A stretch of 64,000 bases of DNA from Streptococcus cristatus ATCC 51100 (GCF_011612585.1 NZ_CP050133.1:1735001-1799000); one strand, 5' to 3'. Positions 36,253 through 45,117 are shown, numbered from the stretch's first letter. Numbers and translations: made by a program. Notes: a model not told the origin generated them from the sequence alone.

Positions 36253-36290
36253 TCAAAAAACCTCCTCCACACTAAAATATGGAGAAAGTT
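36253..36290 (-). terminator. Terminator of the amino-acid ABC operon
   Basis: AACTTTCTCCA/TGGAGGAGGTT (11 bp, several G-U) then TTTTTTGATTTTT on the minus strand. Confidence 0.75.
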
Positions 36291-36308
36291 TCTCTATTTT
36301 GATACAAG

Positions 36309-37073
36309 TTAAATCATATACTCTACACTATAGCTGGCATCCGACAGAATGCGGGACAGAAACTGTTTGGTCCGCTCCTCCTTAGGACTAGTGAAGAATT
36401 CCTGAGGAGGATTTTCTTCGACGATGTGACCTCCGTCCATAAAGATGACATGGTTGGCCACATCACGGGCAAAGCTCATCTCGTGGGTCACAACGACCAT
36501 GGTCACTCCCTCCTGGGCCAGCTGTTTCATGACGCTGAGAACTTCACCGACCAATTCCGGATCTAGAGCCGAAGTTGGTTCATCCAGCAGGATGACATCT
36601 GGCTTGACGGCAATGGCACGGGCAATCCCAATCCGCTGCTGCTGGCCGCCTGATAGCCGCGAAGGATAATAGTCCTTGTAGGCTAAGAGGCCCACGCGCT
36701 TCAAGGACTCTTCCGCAATCTCAAGCGCTTCTTCCCTCGGTATCTTACGTGCTATCACTAAGCCCTCTAAGATATTTTCAAGGGCTGTTTTATTGGCAAA
36801 GAGATTATAATGTTGAAAGACAAAGGCCGTCTTTCTACGAATTTCCAAAATCTCTTTTTTGCTGAGTTTAGCCAAATCATAGTCCTTACCAGCCAAAGTC
36901 AACTGACCACTATCCGCTTTTTCTAAGTGATTCAGACAGCGCAGAAATGTTGTTTTCCCAGAGCCTGAGGGTCCCAGAATAACCACAACATCACCTTGAT
37001 TGACCTTGAGACTGACATCTGCCAGCACCTGGTGCTCTCCAAATCGTTTGGAGATATGTTTTACTTCTAACAT
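36309..37073 (-). CDS. Polar amino acid ABC transporter, ATP-binding protein
   Basis: A 254-aa ATPase: Walker [10 protein letters not shown] (34-42), signature LSGGQQQR (near 140), Walker [13 protein letters not shown]. It belongs to the GlnQ/TcyN-type polar amino-acid ATPases. It energises the two permeases upstream (gap of 12 nt). Last gene of the five-gene leftward operon. Specificity cannot be read from this subunit. Confidence 0.93.
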   Translation of the reverse strand: MLEVKHISKRFGEHQVLADVSLKVNQGDVVVILGPSGSGKTTFLRCLNHLEKADSGQLTLAGKDYDLAKLSKKEILEIRRKTAFVFQHYNLFANKTALENILEGLVIARKIPREEALEIAEESLKRVGLLAYKDYYPSRLSGGQQQRIGIARAIAVKPDVILLDEPTSALDPELVGEVLSVMKQLAQEGVTMVVVTHEMSFARDVANHVIFMDGGHIVEENPPQEFFTSPKEERTKQFLSRILSDASYSVEYMI

Positions 37074-37085
37074 AATCTTTCCTTC

Positions 37086-37772
37086 CTAAGCAAGAGCGTA
37101 GCGCTTTTCCAAGCTTCTAAAAATCCACTGAATCAAGCCACAAATAATGAGATAAATAACAAAAATCACTAAGTAAGACTCTGAATACTGGTAAGAATGG
37201 GAGGCTTCGACCTTAGCCAAAGCTGTGATATCTTTCACCGTCATGACAAATACCAGCGAGGTTCCCTTGACTAGATTGATAACCAGATTGGCCAGATTGG
37301 GCAGGGCAGAGCGCAATGCCTGAGGAAAAACAATCCTCCGATAGGCTTGAAAATTCGTTAACCCAATCGCCTGAGCTGCTTCTAACTGTCCTTTATCCAC
37401 TGTCAAAATAGCAGAGCGCAAGATTTCCGATAAACTGCCTGTCGTCATCAGGCTATAGATGATGAAAGCATAGTAAAGCGGATTGAACTTAAAGACATCT
37501 ACCTGACTGCCTAGACTTTTGAAAAATTGATTCAGCAAGCTAGGAAATAGACTGTAGAAAAAGAGGATAAGTAAAATGGGCGGCGTTGCTCGAATAAAGG
37601 CTAGATAAACCACCGAAAAGGTCCGCACACCTCGGACTTTATAAATCTGACCTAGAGCTAGAAGCAGGGCCGGAATAAAGCTGAGCAGAATAGCCACCAC
37701 CATAATGATCAGGGTTACCGGTATGCCTTTCAAAGTAACCAGAAAGGTATTTACAATATAATTCAAATCCAT
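37086..37772 (-). CDS. Amino acid ABC transporter permease (second)
   Basis: A 228-aa permease of the HisM/GlnP type with about five helices and the EAA loop GQLEAAQAIGLTNFQAYRRIVFPQALR. It pairs with the permease 4 bp upstream as a heterodimer. It resembles L-cystine permeases (TcyL/TcyM), consistent with the adjacent binding protein. Confidence 0.9.
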   Translation of the reverse strand: MDLNYIVNTFLVTLKGIPVTLIIMVVAILLSFIPALLLALGQIYKVRGVRTFSVVYLAFIRATPPILLILFFYSLFPSLLNQFFKSLGSQVDVFKFNPLYYAFIIYSLMTTGSLSEILRSAILTVDKGQLEAAQAIGLTNFQAYRRIVFPQALRSALPNLANLVINLVKGTSLVFVMTVKDITALAKVEASHSYQYSESYLVIFVIYLIICGLIQWIFRSLEKRYALA

Positions 37773-37775
37773 GCT

Positions 37776-38468
37776 TTACCTCTCCTTGACAGTCAGACTT
37801 TTTTCCAGAAGCTGGGAAGCCAGCGAAACCACTAGGGCAATCCCCCAGTAAATCAAAGCCACCGCTGTATAGGTTTCGAGGGAATAATTGCCCAGATTAC
37901 GGCTGATGAGATTTTGCCCCGCTCCCATGACATCAACTGCCCCAATCGTATAGGCCAGCGCAGCATCCCGCATGAGATTAAGAAAGGCGGTAGTCAGATT
38001 GGGTAGGGCAATGCGAAAAGCCTGTGGCAGAATGATGCGCAGAAAAGTCTGCAGCGGTGTCAAGCCAATACTGAGACCCGCCTCGGTCTGTCCCTTGGGA
38101 ACAGCTAGATAGGCTGCCTTGAAGACTTCTGCAATCATGGCCGCAAAGAGCAGAATCATGGTAATAATGACAAATACGGTCCGTGACCAATTGTTGATAT
38201 CCAGTCCCAACCACCATTTTAAAAACTCTGGAATGCCATAGAAGACCAAGAAGAGCAAGACAATAGGCGGTGTACACCTAAGGATAAATATATATCCTCT
38301 AGCCAGACCAGCAAAAGTCGGCTCCTCCGCAACTTGAGCCCAGACCAACAGACCACCTAGCAAGGAGCCAATCAAAACCGTCACGAACATAATCCATAAA
38401 GTAGTCGGCAAGGCCTGTAACAAACCAGGCAGCAAGCCAAAAACACGGGACAAATCATAAGCGACCAT
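37776..38468 (-). CDS. Amino acid ABC transporter permease (first)
   Basis: A 230-aa permease with about five helices and EAA loop GQTEAGLSIGLTPLQTFLRIILPQAFR. It is translated just ahead of the second permease and 21 nt behind the binding-protein gene. Confidence 0.9.
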   Translation of the reverse strand: MVAYDLSRVFGLLPGLLQALPTTLWIMFVTVLIGSLLGGLLVWAQVAEEPTFAGLARGYIFILRCTPPIVLLFLVFYGIPEFLKWWLGLDINNWSRTVFVIITMILLFAAMIAEVFKAAYLAVPKGQTEAGLSIGLTPLQTFLRIILPQAFRIALPNLTTAFLNLMRDAALAYTIGAVDVMGAGQNLISRNLGNYSLETYTAVALIYWGIALVVSLASQLLEKSLTVKER

Positions 38469-38489
38469 ACGGTCTCCTTTCTCCAGCTT

Positions 38490-39374
38490 TTAGTCTTTAT
38501 CTACATGAGAAAAGACATCTTCACCAAAGTATTTTTCCGATAATTTAGAGAGTGTCCCATCTTTCTCCAGCTCTTTAATAGCCTTTTCATAGGCTTTGGC
38601 AAACTCCTCATTCTTTTTATCTTTATGAATGAGTGGATAGGTAGGGATACCCTTATAAGGGAACCAGCTCAACTGATCCGCATACTGATGGTAGGAACCT
38701 GCCTTGTCTGTGACAGCTTTTTCAAAGGACAATTTGATATCAAAGAAGGCATCATAGCGACCTTCCAAGACCCAAGCATAGGCATCCGCTATCTGAAAAG
38801 ACTCTGCTGCGGTCAACTCAATTGGACTAACACTGTGCTTTTTGTTGTACTCTTCAATCACTGTCCATTGAGCATTCTGTGGTGAAATCGGCACCAATTT
38901 TCCTTTTTCTTTGGCAAAATCATCAATATTTTTAAATTTATTTGCATCTGCTTTTCGGATGGTGAAGCCGATGATGCTAGCTCCGATAGGACTTTCTGGA
39001 ATGATGAACTTCTTCGCCCGCTCTTCGGTGTACCAAGCTCCCTTGGTTCCGATATCATATTTCCCAGATTCCAAACCAATCAAAAGATCTTCGTCACTGG
39101 TGCCAGTATATTCGAACTGATAATCTGGCAATTTTTCATCAATGGCCTTGAGTACCGCTACTTCATACCCATCTGACTGGCCTTTTTCGTCCAAAAAGTC
39201 GTAAGGAACGTAGTTTTGCGTATGAGCTACTTTTAAAGTCGTAACCTTGTCACTACCTGATGTCGAACTACTCGCCTTACTGGACGAAGCCCCTGTTAAG
39301 GTCCGTCCAAAATAAGTTGCGGCAACAATAGCAATCACAGCTACTCCACCGATAATCCATTTTTTCTTACTCAT
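38490..39374 (-). CDS. Amino acid ABC transporter substrate-binding protein
   Basis: A 294-aa SBP_bac_3 protein. Domain from about 45: LKVAHTQNYVPYDFLDEKGQSDGYEVAVLKAI, then DLLIGLESGKYDIGTKGAWYTEERAKKF, typical of polar amino-acid receptors. The N-terminus is a membrane helix followed by GRTLTGASSSKASSSTSG, with no lipobox Cys. So it is likely held by an uncleaved helix or released, not lipidated as is usual in Gram-positives. Cystine or a similar amino acid is a plausible ligand. Second gene of the operon, 15 nt after the URO-D-family gene. Confidence 0.9.
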   Translation of the reverse strand: MSKKKWIIGGVAVIAIVAATYFGRTLTGASSSKASSSTSGSDKVTTLKVAHTQNYVPYDFLDEKGQSDGYEVAVLKAIDEKLPDYQFEYTGTSDEDLLIGLESGKYDIGTKGAWYTEERAKKFIIPESPIGASIIGFTIRKADANKFKNIDDFAKEKGKLVPISPQNAQWTVIEEYNKKHSVSPIELTAAESFQIADAYAWVLEGRYDAFFDIKLSFEKAVTDKAGSYHQYADQLSWFPYKGIPTYPLIHKDKKNEEFAKAYEKAIKELEKDGTLSKLSEKYFGEDVFSHVDKD

Positions 39375-39389
39375 TCTTTCGTCTCCTTT

Positions 39390-40388
39390 TTATGCTAAAC
39401 TCGCTGCTTGACGAACCCACTCAATCCGCTCTGGATCAATATCGCTTGGGATGGTGCAGTCAGCCCTGATAATCAAAGCATCCTTGCCAGCCTCTGCTAT
39501 CAAGCGCTTAGTCTCATTTTGAATAGCTTCTTGGCTACCTGTGTAGAGCAGACCAGTTTTGCCATTTTCAAAGCCACCTAGAACGGTCCGACCGCCGAAT
39601 AATTTACGACCTTCCGCCAAACTGATACCTTCTGGCCCCACTGCCCAGTTAATAACTTGAGCTGGATAATCTGTGAAAAGATGAACGTCATTTCGCGCAC
39701 CTTCGTAGCCACAAATATGCAGAATATTTACTCCACCAGCTGCATTGGCTGCTTCCAGCACCGCTAATTCACCAGGAGCGATGAAAGCCTTGTAATCTTC
39801 GACCGACACTCTCGCATCCTGAATGCTCTGAACGCTGAGGTAAATTCCATCTGCACCAGCTTCCTTGATAATGCGTTCTGTCAGAGCCGCAATATCTTGA
39901 GCAATCACATCCAGCACCCGCTTTGTCACTTCCGCATCCTCTGCTAGAAAATCTGCAATGATGTCATCTCCTCCAGCAACCTTGCCAACCAGCCATTTGA
40001 AGTAGGTCACCGGTGCAAAAATATTGTAAATAGCAACCAAATCCTCTGTGAAGCCGGCCCTAATCTTTTGAACCAGCTCCACCTGCTCACTGATCCAAGG
40101 ATGGTCGGCGCCTAACGGCTCGATATCTGCCAAGTCCTTGATAGATTGAACTTTTTTCAAGCGCTCATTCGGATAGGCAAAATAACCATCGCTCATCAGT
40201 TTGACAAAGTCTGGCTTAACTTCTGATAGAAATGCTTGATGGCCTGCCAGATTTTTCTCAATAATAGTCTGATTGCCAAAACCAGCCAGCCACTCATCCT
40301 CGCTGGTAAAATGATGCCAGAAACCAACTGGCACTCGGTCAACTTTTTCCCCCTTAAAGGCTTTTAAAACCAACTCCCTTTTAGACAT
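39390..40388 (-). CDS. Uroporphyrinogen decarboxylase (URO-D) family protein
   Basis: A 332-aa TIM-barrel protein of the URO-D superfamily (GEKVDRVPVGFWHHFTSED near the N-terminus; VNILHICGYEGARNDVHLF with His-x-Cys, near 220-240; LGGFENGK). No haem-synthesis gene is in the window, and streptococci lack the pathway, so a porphyrin decarboxylase is unlikely. The superfamily also holds cobalamin- and zinc-dependent methyltransferases, and HIC could supply metal ligands. Leading an amino-acid ABC operon, it may process the imported compound, e.g. a methylated sulfur or amine substrate; this is inference. AAGGAG precedes ATG 40388. Confidence 0.8.
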   Translation of the reverse strand: MSKRELVLKAFKGEKVDRVPVGFWHHFTSEDEWLAGFGNQTIIEKNLAGHQAFLSEVKPDFVKLMSDGYFAYPNERLKKVQSIKDLADIEPLGADHPWISEQVELVQKIRAGFTEDLVAIYNIFAPVTYFKWLVGKVAGGDDIIADFLAEDAEVTKRVLDVIAQDIAALTERIIKEAGADGIYLSVQSIQDARVSVEDYKAFIAPGELAVLEAANAAGGVNILHICGYEGARNDVHLFTDYPAQVINWAVGPEGISLAEGRKLFGGRTVLGGFENGKTGLLYTGSQEAIQNETKRLIAEAGKDALIIRADCTIPSDIDPERIEWVRQAASLA

Positions 40389-40418
40389 ATCTTGCTCCTT
40401 TTCAATTTGATTGCTATT

Positions 40419-40447
40419 ATCATATCACTGAAAAGTAAGCTTTCCAA
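40419..40447 (-). promoter_or_regulatory. Promoter of the URO-D/ABC operon
   Basis: -35 TTGGAA (40447-40442), 17-bp spacer, -10 TATGAT (40424-40419), about 30 nt before the ATG. Confidence 0.65.
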
Positions 40448-40492
40448 ATATATATTTCCTATCAGCTCGATTAAAAATATTTATAAGAGTAA

Positions 40493-40559
40493 ATTAAAAA
40501 AGCTAGCTCAAGCTAGCTTTAGCAAGGTTTTTCAGCTTTCTATGAAAAACCTGTTTTTT
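40493..40559 (-). terminator. Tandem hairpins ending the monooxygenase transcript
   Basis: On the minus strand AAAGCTAGCT-TG-AGCTAGCTTT is followed by TTTTAATTT (40520-40490), a strong terminator. Just upstream in the transcript AGGTTTTTCA/TGAAAAACCT (40525-40554) forms a second 10-bp hairpin with a T-run on the opposite strand. Confidence 0.8.
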
Positions 40560-40640
40560 CTTACTATTTTTAGAAAGACAAGATATATATTTTCTATGGG
40601 AGAGATAGGCAATCTTTATCAAAAGACCTCTACTTCGATC

Positions 40641-41690
40641 TTACTTACCCTTAGCTGCAAAATACTCCCGCACAAGCGGTGCAACCTTGGTGCCAAAGAG
40701 TTCGATAGACTGGAGAACCTGCTCATGCGGAAGCGATCCCAACGGCAGATGCAGCATGAAGCGGTCCAGTCCCAGCTCTTCTATCATCTTGATCAATTTC
40801 TGAGCGACCTTTTCAGGACTGCCGACAAACATGGCTCCCTCTGGTCCTACCTGATCTAGGTATTGCTCATAGGTCATCTCCCGCCAGTGAGGGCGGTCCT
40901 TGGAAATAGCGTCCACTACCTGCTTGGTCGGATGGAAGTAAGTCCGGACCGCCTCCTCATTGTCCTCCATGACCCAGCCCCAAGAGTGGGCAGCGATTTT
41001 CAACTTTTCATCTGAGTGCCCACTTTCCTGCCCAATCCGGCGATACGCATCCAGCAGGGGCTTGAAGCGCTTAGGCTGTCCACCGATAATGGCATACGCA
41101 ATCGGTAGGCCTTTCTGGGCGACCTTAATGGTGGACTCGACATTGCCCCCCGTCGCTACCCAAACTGGCAATGTTTCTTGCACAGCCCGTGGATAGACTT
41201 CCCGATTTTCAATAGTCTGCGTCAGCTTTCCCTTCCAATTTAACCGCGTCTCGGCACTGGCATAGAGGAGCAGGTCCAGCTTTTCATCAAAAAGCTCTTC
41301 ATAATCCTTCAAGTCATAGCCAAAGAGCGGAAAGGACTCGATAAAAGAGCCACGGCCAGCCATGACCTCTGCTCTGCCATTTGACAAAGCATCAATCGTC
41401 GCATACTGCTGGTAGACTCGGATAGGATCCAAGCTCGACAAGACACTGACAGCACTGGTCAAGCGAATCTTCTCTGTCTTGACCGCACCAGCCGCCAGCA
41501 CAATCTCCGGTGCAGAGACAGCAAAGTCCTCTCGGTGGTGCTCTCCAATGCCATACACGTCCAGTCCCACCTTGTCTGCCAGCTCAATCTCTGCTACCAG
41601 TTGCCGAATCCGTTCGTCATGAGTATAGGTCTGCCCTGTACCCTCCAGTGGCGTTGTCTCTCCAAAAGTAGAAATACCTAATTCCACCAT
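40641..41690 (-). CDS. LLM class flavin-dependent monooxygenase
   Basis: A 349-aa luciferase-like TIM-barrel protein (DKVGLDVYGIGEHHREDF, TSAVSVLSSLDPIRVYQQYATIDALSNGRAEVMAGRGSF). The family uses FMNH2 or F420; with the EHH motif this is the bacterial-luciferase-like FMN type common in lactic bacteria. Substrate unknown. ATG 41690 is chosen because CAGGAGG precedes it; the longer frame has no ribosome site. Single gene. Confidence 0.88.
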   Translation of the reverse strand: MVELGISTFGETTPLEGTGQTYTHDERIRQLVAEIELADKVGLDVYGIGEHHREDFAVSAPEIVLAAGAVKTEKIRLTSAVSVLSSLDPIRVYQQYATIDALSNGRAEVMAGRGSFIESFPLFGYDLKDYEELFDEKLDLLLYASAETRLNWKGKLTQTIENREVYPRAVQETLPVWVATGGNVESTIKVAQKGLPIAYAIIGGQPKRFKPLLDAYRRIGQESGHSDEKLKIAAHSWGWVMEDNEEAVRTYFHPTKQVVDAISKDRPHWREMTYEQYLDQVGPEGAMFVGSPEKVAQKLIKMIEELGLDRFMLHLPLGSLPHEQVLQSIELFGTKVAPLVREYFAAKGK

Positions 41691-41835
41691 GCTTTTGTCC
41701 TCCTGATATTTAAGATAAAAATATTTTATCACTAATTAGTGATATATACAAAAATGATGCTCAACCTATTGTCCATCTGCATAGAATAACATGGTTTTGG
41801 CATGATAGAAAGAGACTTCCAAAGAGCACCATCAC

Positions 41836-41885
41836 CAAAATACCATACCAAAAGCCCCAGAAAAATCTGAGGCTTGGTATTTTTA
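41836..41885 (-). terminator. Terminator of glmS
   Basis: AATACCA.AGCC.TCAGA/TCTG.GGCT..TGGTAT with TATTTT tail on the minus strand. Confidence 0.8.
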
Positions 41886-41904
41886 TCGAGATTCATTAAG
41901 ACAG

Positions 41905-43716
41905 TTATTCTACCGTTACAGATTTAGCGAGATTGCGTGGTTTATCTACATCCAATCCGCGGTGCAAGGTTGCAAAATAAGCAATCAATTGAGTTGGCAC
42001 CACCATAGAGATTGGTGACAAATAAGGGTGAACTTGGCTCAGGACAATATCATCTCCATCCTTAGCCACATTTTCCTCCGCAATGGTCAACACCTTGGCT
42101 CCGCGCGCCACAACTTCAGAAACATTTCCGCGAGTATGGCTAGCCAAGACCTCGTCTGAAAGTAGGGCTAGAACAGGTGTTCCCTCTTCAATCAGAGAAA
42201 TAGTACCATGCTTGAGCTCTCCTGCCGCAAAGCCTTCACACTGAATGTAGGAAATTTCCTTAAGCTTAAGGCTAGCTTCCATCGCCACATAATAGTCCTG
42301 ACCACGACCGATATAAAAGGCGCTGCGAGTTTCCGCCAACAAGTCACGAACCTTGCTTTCGATCAATTCTTTCTCAGAAAGAGTAGACTCGATAGACTGG
42401 GCTACGATAGACAGCTCATGAACCAAGTCAAACTTCTTGGCTTTTTCATTGCCATTGGCATCACCGACCGCCTTGGCCAAAAAAGCTAGGGCAGCGATTT
42501 GTGCAGTATAGGCTTTGGTTGAAGCCACGGCAATTTCTGGTCCAGCATGGAGAAGCAGGGTATGCTTGGCTTCACGAGACAAGGTTGAGCCTGGCACATT
42601 GGTCACTGTCAAGCTAGGAATGCCCAGTTCATTGGCCTTGACCAAGACTTGGCGACTATCAGCTGTCTCACCAGATTGGCTAATAAAGATGAAAAGTGGC
42701 TTCTTGCTCAGAAGCGGCATAGCATAGCCCCATTCTGAAGAAATACCCAGTTCAACTGGCGTATCCGTCAGTTCTTCCAACATCCGTTTAGAAGCATAAC
42801 CCGCATGATAAGAAGTTCCAGCAGCAATGATATAAATGCGATCCGCTTCTTGGACTGTCTTGATGATGGCTGGATCAATTAGCATCTTATTATTTTCATC
42901 CGCATAGGTGCTGATCAGCTTCCGCATCACGGTCGGCTGCTCGTCAATTTCCTTCAGCATGTAGTAAGGATAAGTGCCTTTGCCGATATCAGACAGGTCC
43001 AGCTCAGCAGTATAGCTACCGCGTTCAAGAACATTGCCTTCGTAGTCTTGCACTTCTACGCTATTAGCCGTCACGATAACCAGCTCTTTATCATGGATTT
43101 CCATGTATTCGCTGGTCTCACGAATCATAGCCATGGCATCGGAGCAGACCATGTTGTAGCCTTCACCCAAGCCGATCAAAAGCGGAGATTTGTTTTTGGC
43201 AACGTAGATCGTAGAAGGATCTTGAGCGTCTACCAAGGCAAAAGCGTAGGAACCTTCGATAATGTGAAGGGCCTTGCGGAAAGCGTCAAGAACAGAGAGA
43301 CCGTCTTCTTCCGCGAATTTTCCAATCAAATGAACAGTAATTTCTGTATCTGTCTGGCCTTTAAAATCATGGCCAGCAAGATAGTTATTTTTGATATCCA
43401 GGTAATTTTCAATCACACCGTTGTGAACCAAAACAAAACGGCCTGTCTGAGAAGTGTGAGGATGGGCGTTATTCTCACTTGGTTTTCCGTGGGTTGCCCA
43501 GCGGGTATGCCCAATACCTGTTGAACCTGCTACATCCATGCCAATCTTGGCACGAAGATCTGCAATTCGGCCAACAGACTTGATCAAGCTGGATTTTTCT
43601 CCTGTTGTCACAAAAATTCCAGCTGAATCATAGCCTCGGTATTCTAACTTTTCAAGTCCTTGCATCAAAATATCTGTTGCATTGCGGTTTCCCACAACTC
43701 CGACGATTCCACACAT
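41905..43716 (-). CDS. glmS: Glutamine-fructose-6-phosphate aminotransferase
   Basis: A 603-aa enzyme making glucosamine-6-phosphate, the entry to peptidoglycan amino sugars. The glutaminase domain starts MCGIVGVVG with nucleophile Cys2 and has GHTRWATHG and HNGVIENY. Two SIS isomerase domains follow (about 280-600; [26 protein letters not shown]) and the C-terminus KSVTVE is canonical. Upstream are a strong promoter and two NagR-like operators; I see no glmS ribozyme. AAAGGAGG lies upstream of the ATG (with a longer than usual gap of about 20 nt). Confidence 0.97.
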   Translation of the reverse strand: MCGIVGVVGNRNATDILMQGLEKLEYRGYDSAGIFVTTGEKSSLIKSVGRIADLRAKIGMDVAGSTGIGHTRWATHGKPSENNAHPHTSQTGRFVLVHNGVIENYLDIKNNYLAGHDFKGQTDTEITVHLIGKFAEEDGLSVLDAFRKALHIIEGSYAFALVDAQDPSTIYVAKNKSPLLIGLGEGYNMVCSDAMAMIRETSEYMEIHDKELVIVTANSVEVQDYEGNVLERGSYTAELDLSDIGKGTYPYYMLKEIDEQPTVMRKLISTYADENNKMLIDPAIIKTVQEADRIYIIAAGTSYHAGYASKRMLEELTDTPVELGISSEWGYAMPLLSKKPLFIFISQSGETADSRQVLVKANELGIPSLTVTNVPGSTLSREAKHTLLLHAGPEIAVASTKAYTAQIAALAFLAKAVGDANGNEKAKKFDLVHELSIVAQSIESTLSEKELIESKVRDLLAETRSAFYIGRGQDYYVAMEASLKLKEISYIQCEGFAAGELKHGTISLIEEGTPVLALLSDEVLASHTRGNVSEVVARGAKVLTIAEENVAKDGDDIVLSQVHPYLSPISMVVPTQLIAYFATLHRGLDVDKPRNLAKSVTVE

Positions 43717-43766
43717 AGATTTATTTCTAGCCTTTTGCTGGCAAAAAGCTAGTTCCTCCTTTATCG

Positions 43767-43780
43767 AAAATTGGTATAGT
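43767..43780. promoter_or_regulatory. NagR-like (dre) operator, downstream copy
   Basis: AAAATTGGTATAGT, identical over 14 bp to the copy at 43844-43857. ATTGGTATAG resembles GntR/NagR dre sites (ATTGGTATAGACAA type). It lies in the glmS leader, close to the ribosome site. Confidence 0.6.
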
Positions 43781-43811
43781 CTTATTTATCTTTTTATCGA
43801 GAGACAAAGAC

Positions 43812-43840
43812 ATTATACATACCGATTTGATATTTGTCAA
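43812..43840 (-). promoter_or_regulatory. glmS promoter (sigma-A)
   Basis: -35 TTGACA (43840-43835), 17-bp spacer, -10 TATAAT (43817-43812), both perfect. It is bracketed by the two AAAATTGGTATAGT copies. Confidence 0.9.
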
Positions 43841-43843
43841 CAT

Positions 43844-43857
43844 AAAATTGGTATAGT
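43844..43857. promoter_or_regulatory. NagR-like (dre) operator, upstream copy
   Basis: Second AAAATTGGTATAGT, just upstream of the -35. Together with the leader copy it suggests GlcNAc-responsive repression of glmS by a GntR-type NagR, as known in other streptococci. Confidence 0.6.
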
Positions 43858-43883
43858 TTCGAGGCAGGGAAATTTGTTTAAGA

Positions 43884-43914
43884 AACAAAAAAAGCCTCCC
43901 GACAGAAGACTTTT
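43884..43914 (-). terminator. Terminator of the yjdF gene
   Basis: AAAGTCTTC/GGGAGGCTTT (9 bp with G-U pairs), TGTC loop, TTTTTTT tail on the minus strand. Confidence 0.85.
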
Positions 43915-43937
43915 CATAGCAATCAGAAAAACCAGGC

Positions 43938-44351
43938 TCAATGCCCCTTGTGCTTTTCCAATCGTTTTTGCTGTTTGAGTTCGAATTTCCTTTGCTTAGC
44001 CAGTTCTTTCTGCTGCTTGCGCTTGGCTTGAGCGATTTTCTTTTGCTCTTCAAATTGCAGCTTCAACGCTTCCTGAGACTTTGAAGAACGTGAAGCTATC
44101 TGCTCCTTTTTAGCCTGTCTCTGCAGGCGTTTAGGACTGACCGACTTAGTCTTCTCCTTCACCCTGATGCTAGGACTAAACTGCAACCGATGATAATAAC
44201 GGTTTAGAAAATCCAACAATTCCTGCGTGCTAGGCTCTGCACCAAAGGTGACTCGGCAAACTCTATAAGATTGAGCATGTTCCTGCTCGAAAAGACCGTG
44301 CCAAAATCCCTCTTCAAAATAAACTGACAGCGTCATTGAAATCTTATCCAT
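43938..44351 (-). CDS. yjdF: YjdF family protein (DUF2992)
   Basis: A 137-aa protein: N-terminal compact domain (MTLSVYFEEGFWHGLFEQ, YRVCRVTFGAEPSTQELLDFL, FLNRYYHRLQFS) and a long Lys/Gln/Arg-rich coiled tail (about 65-137). This layout is that of YjdF proteins, whose molecular role is unknown. In Bacillus yjdF is controlled by a riboswitch for azaaromatic compounds. ATG 44351 is fixed by AAAGGAGG; the earlier frame lacks a ribosome site. Stand-alone gene. Confidence 0.85.
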   Translation of the reverse strand: MDKISMTLSVYFEEGFWHGLFEQEHAQSYRVCRVTFGAEPSTQELLDFLNRYYHRLQFSPSIRVKEKTKSVSPKRLQRQAKKEQIASRSSKSQEALKLQFEEQKKIAQAKRKQQKELAKQRKFELKQQKRLEKHKGH

Positions 44352-44480
44352 GACAGCACCTCCTTTAAAAATCCCTAAGAATGGACAACCAAGGAGGACG
44401 GTTACTGACAAAAAATAGATTTTTTGCGTCTGGACTACCAACCAGAACTGTGTTTTTATCTTAGTAGCTACAGTCTAGCA
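44352..44480 (-). promoter_or_regulatory. Structured leader of yjdF, possible yjdF riboswitch
   Basis: About 120 nt upstream of the ATG contain a CAAAAAATCTATTTTTTG hairpin (near 44408-44426), a GGTTG/CAGTAACC enclosing pair, and CCTCCTT (near 44388) that could pair with the AAAGGAGG ribosome site. Sequestration of the ribosome site is what a yjdF-class riboswitch would do. Class membership needs a covariance search. Confidence 0.45.
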
Positions 44481-44601
44481 AGATTTTCTAAAAAATTCAA
44501 GGAGAGCTAAAAATTGTACTGATCGAAGACAAAGTAAGGATAACGAAAAACCTCTAAATTCAAAAGTAATTTTGAGATTGTCCTAAAATCTTAGTAAAAA
44601 C

Positions 44602-44633
44602 AAAAAAGCCCTCTGAATTCAGAGAGCTTTATT
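44602..44633 (-). terminator. Terminator of rpsO
   Basis: AAAGC.CTCTGAA/TTCAGAG.GCTTT then TTTTTTG on the minus strand. Confidence 0.85.
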
Positions 44634-44728
44634 CTTGCTAGATAAAACGTTTATAGACTAGGCGAAAATTGTACTAATGGTACATCAAGACGAAGTCAAC
44701 GAAGTATAGAAACGTTTTAAACGCAAGA

Positions 44729-44998
44729 TTAGCGACGAAGTCCAAGAGAGTTGATCAACTCACGGTAACGGTTAACGTCGTTTTTACGCAAGTATGCAAG
44801 CAAGTTACGACGGCGACCGATTTTCTTCATCAAACCACGGTAAGTAGCGTGGTCTTTTTTGTGTTGTTTGATGTGTTCGTTAAGGTGGTTGATTTCCCAA
44901 GTAAGGACAGCAACTTGAACCTCTACTGAACCTGTATCACCTTCGTGACGTGCATATTGTGCAATGATTTCATTTTTTTTCTCTTTTGAGATTGCCAT
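44729..44998 (-). CDS. rpsO: 30S ribosomal protein S15
   Basis: An 89-aa primary 16S-binding protein. The sequence from [21 protein letters not shown] through [21 protein letters not shown] and [15 protein letters not shown] to LINSLGLRR is textbook S15. ATG 44998 is chosen because AAAAGGAG is 7 nt upstream and length equals the family's. It is monocistronic; it is not next to pnp, about 32 kb away here. Confidence 0.98.
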   Translation of the reverse strand: MAISKEKKNEIIAQYARHEGDTGSVEVQVAVLTWEINHLNEHIKQHKKDHATYRGLMKKIGRRRNLLAYLRKNDVNRYRELINSLGLRR

Positions 44999-45082
44999 GA
45001 TAAGCTCCTTTTCTTTACGCTTCATCCGAGTGACAGGCTTGGCAATTCCTGCAACCAAGAAGAAGTTATTTGTCTTTAAGAC
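44999..45082 (-). promoter_or_regulatory. rpsO leader, possible S15 autoregulatory element
   Basis: The roughly 83-nt leader can form TGTCT/AGACA, and CTTGG/CCAAG nested between CTTC and GAAG, i.e. a junction just before the ribosome site. Many bacteria autoregulate rpsO through such leaders that mimic the S15 site on 16S rRNA. Confidence 0.5.
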
Positions 45083-45088
45083 ATTCTT

Positions 45089-45117
45089 ATTCTATCAGGA
45101 AGCCAAGTTTTTGTCAA
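45089..45117 (-). promoter_or_regulatory. rpsO promoter (sigma-A)
   Basis: -35 TTGACA (45117-45112), 17-bp spacer, -10 TAGAAT (45094-45089). Confidence 0.88.

Noticed and set aside
39390..40388. Haem-pathway uroporphyrinogen decarboxylase (HemE)
   Set aside because: No other haem gene nearby, genus lacks the pathway, and the operon is an amino-acid transporter.
40392..40859. 155-codon rightward frame
   Set aside because: It spans a terminator region and runs antisense into the monooxygenase gene; no ribosome site and poor composition.
43717..43860. glmS ribozyme
   Set aside because: The leader is too short and lacks the conserved core; promoter and operators explain the region.
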